Source: Candidatus Hydrogenedentota bacterium (lineage in GTDB: Bacteria; Hydrogenedentota; Hydrogenedentia; Hydrogenedentales; CAITNO01). Taken from it: a stretch of 6,648 nucleotides of DNA. Each line of letters starts with the position of its first letter. Within the stretch, counting starts at the first letter, position 1. Below the pieces are notes generated by a model that made no database searches, was not told where the DNA came from, and saw only the letters and a program-made list of their open reading frames with translations. Position numbers and translations under genes: made by a program. The stretch covers positions 1-6,648 of the forward strand of contig JAKPUV010001077.1 of the NCBI GenBank assembly GCA_029554925.1. Reading direction: 5' to 3'. Below are positions 1 to 5,968 of the stretch, piece after piece.

Positions 1-220
1 TGTAGACCAGCCCCCGCCCCTCCGCGAGGTTCCGCGCGTAGCGGAAGGTGATGAAGCAGTCCTCCCCCTTGATCCCCGCAAAGGCCAGCAACTGGCCCAG
101 GAAAAGGAGGAACAGGAGGGCGCGGGCAAGGGAGACGGTCCAGCACGGCCGCTGTTCTTCGGCGGGCAACGGAGTGCGGTCCCCGTCCTCCGCGCGCGGA
201 AACAGGCGGGCAATGCGCAT
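1..220 (-). CDS. GT-C family membrane glycosyltransferase, N-terminal part (cut by window edge)
   Basis: Seventy-three codons are visible on the minus strand before the window ends. The start ATG (220-218) is preceded by GGAG at 235-232, 11 bases upstream. Residues 1-26 form a hydrophilic, probably cytoplasmic N-terminus. About residues 27-48 form a hydrophobic segment rich in Leu, Phe and Ala, likely the first transmembrane helix. It is followed by E53-D54 and the stretch FITFRYARNLAEGRGLVY (56-73). This stretch is typical of the first external loop of polyprenyl-phosphate-dependent GT-C glycosyltransferases (ArnT/AftB-like, dolichyl-phosphate-mannose transferase superfamily), where an acidic pair carries the catalytic base. 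By family, it would transfer a sugar from a lipid-linked donor to an envelope acceptor on the outer face of the inner membrane. The donor and acceptor cannot be told from this fragment. It lies 82 bases downstream of threonine synthase, beyond a possible terminator, so cotranscription is uncertain. Confidence 0.8.
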   Translation of the reverse strand, partial: MRIARLFPRAEDGDRTPLPAEEQRPCWTVSLARALLFLLFLGQLLAFAGIKGEDCFITFRYARNLAEGRGLVY

Positions 221-236
221 GCTGTGTCTTTCTCCG

Positions 237-253
237 GGCGCCGGAACGGCGCC
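237..253 (-). other. 7-bp inverted repeat abutting the glycosyltransferase ribosome binding site
   Basis: GGCGCCG (237-243) and CGGCGCC (247-253) form a perfect 7-bp stem with a 3-base loop. In the leftward transcript the stem ends one base before the GGAG Shine-Dalgarno sequence (235-232) of the gene starting at 220. It could be a 5' leader structure affecting translation, or a second part of the termination region after thrC. In DNA this GC-rich, a short stem can also arise by chance. No recognisable riboswitch or attenuator is visible. Confidence 0.35.
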
Positions 254-276
254 GACGACTATTGAACCACAGGGGC

Positions 277-300
277 AAACCGTCCGGCAACGGACGGCTT
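277..300 (-). terminator. candidate hairpin terminator after threonine synthase
   Basis: CCGTCCG (280-286) and CGGACGG (291-297) form a perfect 7-bp GC-rich stem around a 4-base loop (287-290). In the leftward transcript the stem extends by a G-U and two A-U pairs (277-279 with 298-300). It starts three bases after the stop codon of the threonine synthase gene, where an intrinsic terminator would be expected. The run of U after the stem is only three bases (TTTG), so termination may be partial and allow some read-through into the glycosyltransferase gene. The structure is nearly symmetrical and could also act on rightward transcripts. Confidence 0.6.
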
Positions 301-302
301 TG

Positions 303-1544
303 TCAGTCTTCCAGCGCTTTCCGGACATCCTCCAGCGCGGGCCGAACGGGCACGGGGCCGGGGGTCCGCTCCTGGAAGAAGGCGATGTCTTTGAGTCCGT
401 TGCCTGTGACGAGGCAGCAGACGCGGGTGTCCGGGCCGGCGCCGGGCAGTTTGGACAGGGCGGCCACGGCCACGGCGGCGGTGGGCTCGCAGAGGACGCC
501 CTCCTGCCGCGCGAGGGCGAGGGCGGCCGCCTCGATCTCCCCCTCCTCCACGGTGACGGCCGCGCCGCCGGTGGTGCGCAGCGCGGGGAGGACGGTGTGG
601 CCGTCGAAAAGGATGTCGTCGGCGATGCCGCCCGCGATGGTTTTGGGGTCCGGCCAGGGATGGCGCAGGGACTCCTGGAAGGAGAAGCCCCCGTCCAGGG
701 CCTGTTTCAGGGGGGCGCATCCCGCGGCCTGCACGCCCGCCATGCGGGGGATGCGGTCCACGAGGCCGAGGCGTTTCAGGTCAAGGAACCCGCGCCAGAC
801 GCCGCCCAGCAGCCCGCCGCCGCCCACGGGCGCGACGACCCACTCCGGCAGGTCGCCGCCGTACTGGCGGAAGAGCTCGTAGGCGACGGTCTTCGCGCCC
901 TCCACGTTCCACGGCTCGTACATGCCCGCCGTGGAGAGGTGGGCCCAGCCCCAGGCCGCGCAGGCGTCGAGGCACAGGCGGAAGGCCTCGCTGGGCGCGG
1001 GGGTGTCCACGCGCAGCACGCGCGCGCCGTAGGCGCAGGCCTGGGCGATCTTGCCCGCGCCGGCCTGGCCGTGCATGAACAGGACCGCGCGGATGCCCGC
1101 GCGGGCGGCGTAGGCCGCCGTGGCCACGCCCACGTTGCCCGAGGAGACGACGGCCACGGTGTCGCACCCGCGCTCGAGGGCGCAGGTGATGCCGACGGAC
1201 ACCTGCCGGTCCTTGAAGGAGCCCGTGGGGTTGAGGGTCTCGTTCTTCAGGTGCAGCTCGCCGAGGCCGCAGCTCCGCGCGAGGCGCCGCGCGGGCACGA
1301 GGGGGGTCGCGCCCTCGCCCAGGGTCACGGCGCGGAAAGGGTCGCGCACGGGCAGCAGGGGCGCGTAGTGCCAGAGGCTCTTGGGACGGTCATGAAAGAG
1401 GGCGGCGGGCACCTCCGCCAGCGCCCGCAGGCTGCGCGGATCGCCGCAGCGGGGGCAGGAAAAGTCCTCCGTCAGCGGCCCGGACGCGCCGCAGGCGTGG
1501 CACGCCCATTCAAACCCCTGCACGGGGGCGCCGGTGTCGGTCAT
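303..1544 (-). CDS. thrC: Threonine synthase (PLP-dependent, zinc-ribbon type)
   Basis: This 413-residue cytoplasmic enzyme is predicted to convert O-phospho-L-homoserine to L-threonine and phosphate, the last step of threonine biosynthesis. The N-terminus has two Cys pairs, C15-x2-C18 and C30-x2-C33, forming the small zinc ribbon found in many threonine synthases and in cysteate synthase. LGEGATPL (75-82) is a family signature. NPTGSFKDR (105-113) holds the PLP Schiff-base lysine K111. SSGNVG (134-139) and the glycine loop GGGGLLGG (241-248) fit PLP and phosphate binding, and WNVEGAKT (212-219) and VTGNGLKD near the C-terminus are also typical. Length is normal and the frame intact. The start is fixed by a CGGAGG ribosome binding site centred near 1553 and by a four-base ATGA overlap with the upstream gene's stop, which implies translational coupling. 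Fold and PLP class are certain. A related PLP lyase or synthase specificity remains possible, because the family is functionally diverse and the genomic partner is not a threonine gene. Confidence 0.88.
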   Translation of the reverse strand: MTDTGAPVQGFEWACHACGASGPLTEDFSCPRCGDPRSLRALAEVPAALFHDRPKSLWHYAPLLPVRDPFRAVTLGEGATPLVPARRLARSCGLGELHLKNETLNPTGSFKDRQVSVGITCALERGCDTVAVVSSGNVGVATAAYAARAGIRAVLFMHGQAGAGKIAQACAYGARVLRVDTPAPSEAFRLCLDACAAWGWAHLSTAGMYEPWNVEGAKTVAYELFRQYGGDLPEWVVAPVGGGGLLGGVWRGFLDLKRLGLVDRIPRMAGVQAAGCAPLKQALDGGFSFQESLRHPWPDPKTIAGGIADDILFDGHTVLPALRTTGGAAVTVEEGEIEAAALALARQEGVLCEPTAAVAVAALSKLPGAGPDTRVCCLVTGNGLKDIAFFQERTPGPVPVRPALEDVRKALED

Positions 1545-1555
1545 GACTTGCCTCC
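1541..1555 (-). promoter_or_regulatory. ATGA stop/start overlap and Shine-Dalgarno for thrC
   Basis: On the minus strand, GGAGG (1555-1551) precedes the thrC ATG (1544-1542) by six bases, and that ATG shares bases with the TGA stop (1543-1541) of the upstream gene. The Shine-Dalgarno therefore lies inside the last codons of the GH123-like gene. Ribosomes finishing that protein are well placed to restart on thrC. No room exists for a separate leader, attenuator or riboswitch directly before thrC. Confidence 0.85.
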
Positions 1556-4438
1556 GAAGTTTCTGGTGGGGCCGGTCGCCGGCGCGGGCAGGGGGGCGGG
1601 GCTTCCGGGCAGAACCGGCGCGGCGGACGGGGCCGGGGGCGCGGGCTTCGCCGGTGCGGGCGCGGGGGCGGGGGCGGGCGTCGGCGGGGCCGCCGCGGGG
1701 GCGGGGGCTTTCGGGGGGGCGGTTTCCAGCGCGCGCCCCAGTTCGGCGATCATGCCGCCGATCTCGCCGCGTTTCTTGAGCAGCACGGCGGAATCGCGCT
1801 CGAAGGTGACGAGGGAGGGCAGCAGCGCGGACAGGTCCCCCGCGGCGATGGCCCTTTGGGTCAGCTCGTCGGCCCCCTGCCGTCCCGCAAGGGCGGCGCG
1901 GCGCTCCATGAACAGGGAGAGGTAGTCGTAGTCCTCAAGGCCGTCGCGGACGGTCTCCCAGCGCACCGAGTTGACGGGCCCGTCCTTCCCGGGATAGACC
2001 AGGCAGCCGTCGCCGTTGACGGGCGTCGAGTCGAGCGGGTCGGTGTAGGGGTTCTGCCCTTCCGGGGCGTAGTTGACGCACCAGTACTGCATGCCGCGCA
2101 TGCCGAGGGCCCAGGCCTGCCAGAAGAGGATGCGGTGCTCCACGGCGGTGAAGTCGAGGAAGAGGTTTCCGTAGGGGCGCGGCGGCATGTGGCTGACATA
2201 CCACCACACCTCGCGGCCGCCGCTGATCCGCTTGAGCAGCTCGATGCCCGCGGGCGTGTCCATCACCTGCGCGTGGACGCACCACAGGCCCACGTCGTCC
2301 GGGAGGAAGGGCCGCAGGCCGAGGGTGCCCACGGCGGCCGGCACCGACGGGGCGCCGGCCCGCCATTTCGCGAGGCTTTCCATGAGCCGGGGCCACGCGG
2401 GCTCGGCGGGCTCGTGGCTGAGGGGGACAAAGACCCTCCCCTCCAGTTTCTCCCGTTTCACAAAGGCCTCCAGCGCGGCGAGCTTCTCCGGCGCCTCCAA
2501 AAGGGCGGGGGGCGCGGCGAGGGTGGTGGCGCCGCGCGCCAGGGCGTCGCGGAGGGCGGGCAGGCGCTTCTGGAGGGCGGCGGCATAGTCGCCGGGGCCG
2601 GGGGCGGGCAGGGCCGCGCCCTCGCGCAGGGTGACGCGGTGCTCCAGGGCGTTTTGCGTGTAGGCGCCGAGGAGGGCGGCGGGGTCGCCGGACCCGCCCC
2701 TCTCCTTCGCGCCGCGCACGGCGGTCTCCTCCCAGTAGCCGAAGTCGGTCTTGAGGCGGGGGGTGTTGGGCAGGTCGAAGCCGAGCACGCGGGCCTCCAC
2801 GGTGAGCTCGCGCGCCGCGCCGTCCACCGTGGCCATGCGCAGGGGGCCGCGGTAGACGCCCGCGGGGAGGCCGGGCCGCGCGAAGACGGTGACCCACACG
2901 GCGGAGGTGGTGCCCTTTTCCGCCACGAAGGGCCGGTGCGGCGTGAGGGGGTCGGGCCAGTGCCCCGTGGGGCCCTCGAAGTGCGACGGGATGCGCACGG
3001 GGACCCAGCCCACGTCCTCCACCCGGATGTCGGCGGCGGGGATGCGGGCCCCGCCGGATTCGGAGACGAGGTCCCCGGGGGTGAACGAGACGCCGGCGAG
3101 CGGCGCCGTTTCAGGGCGCATGCACACCTGGAAGGCCTCGCGCTCGCCCCGCGCGAGGAGCACGCGGGCCACCGGCGACGGCGCGCCCTTCGCCCGCACA
3201 CGGTCCTCGCGGAAGACCTTCTCCAGGGAAGGCTCCACCCAGACGAGCGGCTCGCCCGCGAAGGCGGGGGTGCGGTCGAGGGTGCGCGGGCCCCGGTCGA
3301 GGGCGTGGGGCCCGTCGCTCCAGGGCTCCATGCGGCGGGGCTTGGGGCTGCCCACGGCGAAGCGGGTGTCAATGCCGCCGTGGGGCGACCCGGTCTCGAC
3401 GCCCAGGGGCAGGGTGAGCCCGCCCTGCTTGAGCTGCGCCATGAAGTCGTAGTGCCCGTCGGCGGGGGCCTCCCAGGCGTAGGTGCAGCGGATGACCTTG
3501 CCCGGCTCGGTGTCGAACTGCTTGCCCTGAAGCCGCCAGACGCGGCCGTTTTCCGCGACGACGCTGGCGTCCATGCGCACGCCCGTCATGGGCTTCACCG
3601 TGGCGATGTACGCCAGCAGGGCGCCGGGGGTGTACTCCAGCTGCACCGCCAGCTCGTCCGTGGCGAAGTCCACCCGGCGCAGGCCCCGCGTCACCCCGAG
3701 GCGGTAGACGGTCTTCCACACCGCCCCCGGCTTGAGGAGCACCGGAACAAAGGCCGCCTGCACGCCCCGCCCCACGCTCGACTCCTCCCACAGGGTGAGG
3801 TAGGCGTAAATCTGGTCCGTGTTGAAGACCCAGTAGAGGCTTTCCTGCGCGGCGGGGGCCGTGACGGCCAGCCAGTTGCGCGAGGCGACGTGCCACGCCG
3901 TGCGGGTGGCGCGGATGACCCCCGCGTCCGACGGGAGGTCCAGCCGGTCGTCGGCGCTGATCTGGCCGCCCGGCAGCACGTCGTTCCCGATCCACGGGGC
4001 GACCCACTGGGCCTCCGCGCCGCGGTTCTCGACGGTCCAGGTCACGCGCAGCGCCGCCTCGTCCGGCAGCGGCTCCATCAGGCGGGTCACATGCAGCCCG
4101 TCAATGTTGGGCCCCTGGCAGTCGTAGCTGAACCGCAGCACGGGCCGCTCCCCGAACTCCTCCAGCGCCTCCAGTTTCTCGTTCAGGCGGCGGTTGGGCA
4201 CGTAGGGGCTGGCCACGCCGAAACCTTCCAGCAGGATGCCGGCGGGCCCCACGAGGTTCTGGGCCCCCGTCAGCAGGCGCATCTGGTGGATGACGCCACC
4301 GTCCTCGGGCGCCATGAGGAGCTGCATGTATTTGCCCGAGATGTCCGCCTCCTGGTCAATCACCGCGGCGCCGGCGGAAAGGGCCAGCAGCAGGCAGGCG
4401 GCCGCAAGCGGCGCGCGGAAGAACGGACTGGGGCGCAT
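1541..4438 (-). CDS. Exported GH123/DUF4091-type protein with extra N-terminal domain and Pro/Ala tail
   Basis: The protein has 965 residues from the chosen ATG. Residues 1-25 are a signal peptide (Arg near the start, Leu/Ala-rich core, cleavage near SAGA-A), so it is probably periplasmic or outside the cell. About 26-365 is an all-beta-looking region ending in a substrate-like pattern (VTWTVENRG, 132-140; WIGNDVLPGG, 149-158), possibly a galactose-mutarotase-like sandwich; this is inference. About 396-560 matches the GH123 N-terminal beta-sandwich (PSLEKVF, AFQVCMRP, PTGHWPDPLTP). About 560-850 matches the DUF4091/GH123 catalytic barrel (VWWYVSHMPPRPYGNLFLDF, ILFWQAW, RDGLEDYDYL). Known GH123 members are beta-N-acetylgalactosaminidases using an Asp-Glu pair, but here the pair appears as H675-E676 (SHEP), so activity is uncertain. 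Residues 907-957 are nearly all Pro and Ala. The reading frame extends upstream to a TTG at 4486, but the signal peptide, GGGAG seven bases before 4438 and a -10 box at 4476-4481 favour 4438. Its stop overlaps the thrC start. Confidence 0.88.
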   Translation of the reverse strand: MRPSPFFRAPLAAACLLLALSAGAAVIDQEADISGKYMQLLMAPEDGGVIHQMRLLTGAQNLVGPAGILLEGFGVASPYVPNRRLNEKLEALEEFGERPVLRFSYDCQGPNIDGLHVTRLMEPLPDEAALRVTWTVENRGAEAQWVAPWIGNDVLPGGQISADDRLDLPSDAGVIRATRTAWHVASRNWLAVTAPAAQESLYWVFNTDQIYAYLTLWEESSVGRGVQAAFVPVLLKPGAVWKTVYRLGVTRGLRRVDFATDELAVQLEYTPGALLAYIATVKPMTGVRMDASVVAENGRVWRLQGKQFDTEPGKVIRCTYAWEAPADGHYDFMAQLKQGGLTLPLGVETGSPHGGIDTRFAVGSPKPRRMEPWSDGPHALDRGPRTLDRTPAFAGEPLVWVEPSLEKVFREDRVRAKGAPSPVARVLLARGEREAFQVCMRPETAPLAGVSFTPGDLVSESGGARIPAADIRVEDVGWVPVRIPSHFEGPTGHWPDPLTPHRPFVAEKGTTSAVWVTVFARPGLPAGVYRGPLRMATVDGAARELTVEARVLGFDLPNTPRLKTDFGYWEETAVRGAKERGGSGDPAALLGAYTQNALEHRVTLREGAALPAPGPGDYAAALQKRLPALRDALARGATTLAAPPALLEAPEKLAALEAFVKREKLEGRVFVPLSHEPAEPAWPRLMESLAKWRAGAPSVPAAVGTLGLRPFLPDDVGLWCVHAQVMDTPAGIELLKRISGGREVWWYVSHMPPRPYGNLFLDFTAVEHRILFWQAWALGMRGMQYWCVNYAPEGQNPYTDPLDSTPVNGDGCLVYPGKDGPVNSVRWETVRDGLEDYDYLSLFMERRAALAGRQGADELTQRAIAAGDLSALLPSLVTFERDSAVLLKKRGEIGGMIAELGRALETAPPKAPAPAAAPPTPAPAPAPAPAKPAPPAPSAAPVLPGSPAPLPAPATGPTRNFGGKS
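1568..1720 (-). repeat. Low-complexity Pro/Ala-coding tract
   Basis: This stretch encodes about 50 residues near the C-terminus of the GH123-like protein, almost only Pro and Ala with a few Lys, Thr, Ser, Val and Leu, including a run of Ala-Pro pairs. At the DNA level it is a degenerate G/C-rich repeat (units such as GGCGCGGGCGCG and GGGGGCGGGGGCGGG). Such tracts act as extended spacers in envelope proteins and are prone to length change by slippage. After it the protein ends in a short NFGGKS segment with no recognised sorting signal. Confidence 0.8.
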
Positions 4439-4475
4439 GGATGGACTCCCTGATGAAGCGTGGACGGTTTCCACC

Positions 4476-4505
4476 ATAGTAGCCAATGGGGCCCGCGGAT
4501 GTCAT
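4476..4505 (-). promoter_or_regulatory. candidate sigma70-type promoter for the leftward operon
   Basis: On the minus strand, ATGACA (4505-4500) matches five of six bases of the -35 consensus and TACTAT (4481-4476) matches four of six of the -10 consensus, with an 18-base spacer. Transcription would begin near 4469, giving a leader of about 30 bases before the ATG at 4438. This is an AT-richer pocket in a very GC-rich window, which supports the call. Promoter consensus in this lineage is not known from the sequence, so this is inference. Confidence 0.5.
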
Positions 4506-4515
4506 CCCGCGGGCC
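4490..4515. promoter_or_regulatory. perfect 9-bp inverted repeat, candidate operator between divergent promoters
   Basis: GGCCCGCGG (4490-4498) and CCGCGGGCC (4507-4515) are exact reverse complements separated by 8 bases. The spacer contains the proposed -35 box of the leftward promoter (4500-4505), and the right arm ends six bases before the proposed rightward -35 (4521). A dimeric repressor or activator bound here could control both genes. In RNA it would be a strong hairpin, but it lies upstream of both proposed start sites and has no U-run, so a terminator role is unlikely. Confidence 0.45.
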
Positions 4516-4520
4516 GGGGG

Positions 4521-4550
4521 TTGGACCCGTCCCGCGCCATGGGGTAGAAT
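4521..4550 (+). promoter_or_regulatory. candidate sigma70-type promoter for the rightward operon
   Basis: TAGAAT (4545-4550) matches five of six bases of the -10 consensus. TTGGAC (4521-4526), a weak -35 match, lies 18 bases upstream. The start of transcription would fall near 4557, about 25 bases before the ATG at 4582, leaving room for the GGAG ribosome binding site at 4569-4572. The -10 is convincing by local contrast with its surroundings; the -35 is not strong. Confidence 0.5.
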
Positions 4551-4581
4551 CGGCGGGAACGCCAACCCGGAGACTCCTTCC

Positions 4582-5880
4582 ATGCGCCGCATCCTCCCGC
4601 CGTCCGTGCTTGCCGGGGTTCTCGCCGCGGCCGCCCTTCTTTCCCCCGCGGCCGGGGCCGACAGCTGGCCGCAGTTCCGCGGGCCCTCGGCGGACGGCGT
4701 GGTGGCGGGCGCGCCGAAACTGGCCGTGACCTGGAGCGAGACGGAGAACGTGCGCTGGAAGACGCCCATTCCGCACAAGGGCTGGTCCACACCGGCGGTG
4801 CAGGACGGGAAACTGTGGCTGACCACGGCGACGCCGGAGGGAACGGAGTATTTTGTTATCAGTGTGGATGCGGAGACGGGGGCGGTCGCGATGAACGAGC
4901 GGCTGTTCACCTGCGCGAATCCGGAGCCGCTGGGGAACGACGTGAACTGCTACGCGTCGCCGTCGCCCGCGTCGGAGCCGGGCCGGGTCTACATCAGCTT
5001 CGGCAGCTACGGCACCGCCTGCCTCGACACGGCGACGGGGAAGGAGCTGTGGCGGCGCACCGACCTTCCCTGCCGCCATTTCCGGGGGCCGGGGTCGTCG
5101 GTCATTCTGCACCAGAACCTGCTGATCCTCACCTTCGACGGCGCGGACCAGCAGTACTCGACGGCGCTGGACAAGGCGACGGGCGCGACGGTCTGGCGCA
5201 CGGACCGCACGTCGGTCTGGAAGGACCTTGACGAGAACGGCCAGCCCTCGCGCGAGGGCGACATGCGCAAGGCCTTCTGCACGCCCCTCGTGTTCACCCA
5301 CGCCGGGCGGGAGCAGATGGTGGTCACGGCGTCCTACGGCGTCTTCGCCTACGACCCCCTGACCGGCAGGGAACTGTGGAAGATCGACCACGAGTCCTAC
5401 TCCCCCGCGCCCATGCCGGTCTACGACGGGAACCTCGTCTTCGTGCTCACGGGGCGCGGGCGCAACGCCCTGATGGCCGTGCGGCCCGACGGCGACGGGG
5501 ACGTGACGAAGACGCATGTGGCGTGGCAGTTCACGGGCAAGACGATCCCCGTGGAGCCGTCGCCCGTGCTGGCCGACGGGCTGCTGTATCTGGTCAGCAA
5601 CGACGGCATCGTCACCTGCCTCGACGCGGCCACGGGCGCGGAGGTGTGGGCCGAGCGCATCGGCGGCAGCTACTGCGCCTCCCCGATCCTCGCCAACGGC
5701 CTCCTCTACTTCTCCAGCACCCAGGGCAAGACGACCATCCTCAAGGCGGGCCGCGCCTTCGAGAAGGTGGCCGAGAACCGGCTGGAGGAGGGGTTCATGG
5801 CCTCCCCCGTCGCCGTCGGCGACGCCCTCTTCCTCCGCACCAAGACGGCCCTCTACCGGATAGACGCGGCGGCGGAATAA
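4582..5880 (+). CDS. Exported PQQ-like beta-propeller repeat protein (planctomycete type)
   Basis: The 432-residue protein has a signal peptide at 1-26 (Arg-Arg start, Ala/Leu core, cleavage near AGA-D) and no lipobox cysteine, so it is probably periplasmic. SWPQFRGP (28-35) is the opening motif of a large family of PQQ-like propeller proteins in Planctomycetes and relatives. Blade motifs of the D-x-x-TG-x-x-x-W kind recur at about 94-105 (degenerate, no Trp), 148-157, 196-205, 257-266 and 347-356. HFRGPGSSVIL (166-176), LLILTFDG (180-187) and LFLRTKTALYRID (416-428) are also typical. Length is normal and complete. The fold resembles BamB and the quinoprotein dehydrogenases, but most such repeat proteins do not bind PQQ, and I see no basis for claiming cofactor or catalysis. 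Its role is unknown; protein or polysaccharide binding is possible. The frame is open back to 4486, but GGAG at 4569-4572 and the signal peptide fix the ATG at 4582. Confidence 0.88.
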   Translation: MRRILPPSVLAGVLAAAALLSPAAGADSWPQFRGPSADGVVAGAPKLAVTWSETENVRWKTPIPHKGWSTPAVQDGKLWLTTATPEGTEYFVISVDAETGAVAMNERLFTCANPEPLGNDVNCYASPSPASEPGRVYISFGSYGTACLDTATGKELWRRTDLPCRHFRGPGSSVILHQNLLILTFDGADQQYSTALDKATGATVWRTDRTSVWKDLDENGQPSREGDMRKAFCTPLVFTHAGREQMVVTASYGVFAYDPLTGRELWKIDHESYSPAPMPVYDGNLVFVLTGRGRNALMAVRPDGDGDVTKTHVAWQFTGKTIPVEPSPVLADGLLYLVSNDGIVTCLDAATGAEVWAERIGGSYCASPILANGLLYFSSTQGKTTILKAGRAFEKVAENRLEEGFMASPVAVGDALFLRTKTALYRIDAAAE

Positions 5881-5894
5881 TATCCCCAATCGCC

Positions 5895-5918
5895 GGACAA
5901 GGGACGGACCCCGTGTCC
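5895..5918. other. imperfect palindrome between the propeller gene and the next gene
   Basis: GGACA (5895-5899) pairs with TGTCC (5914-5918), then after one A/G mismatch GGG (5901-5903) pairs with CCC (5910-5912) around a 6-base loop. It begins 15 bases after the propeller stop codon. There is no T-run on either side, so a standard intrinsic terminator is unlikely. It could be a dispersed REP-like element, an mRNA-stabilising hairpin, or chance in GC-rich DNA. Confidence 0.3.
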
Positions 5919-5968
5919 GCGCCCCCCCGGCGCGCTCCATGGACCTCGCCAACGGAAAGGGTCTTCGC

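Noticed and set aside
1545..1600. Threonine-responsive leader or riboswitch ahead of thrC
   Set aside because: The region is coding sequence of the upstream gene overlapping the thrC start, and no leader peptide rich in Thr/Ile codons is present.
1568..1720. GC-rich repeats as a CRISPR-like or tandem non-coding array
   Set aside because: The units are irregular, lack unique spacers and keep the reading frame as Pro/Ala codons.
48..1925. Plus-strand frame of 625 codons opposite the threonine synthase gene
   Set aside because: Translation is dominated by Gly, Ala, Arg and His with no domain motif; it is the GC-driven antisense shadow of a well-supported gene.
1856..4453. Plus-strand frame of 865 codons opposite the GH123-like gene
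   Set aside because: Same low-complexity Gly/Ala/His/Arg composition and no recognisable motif, while the opposite strand has a signal peptide and family motifs. In such GC-rich DNA stops are rare on the antisense strand.
4582..5880. PQQ-dependent dehydrogenase
   Set aside because: Length is about 430 residues and it has only the propeller repeat motifs; no basis was seen for a PQQ site or a haem c motif (CxxCH).
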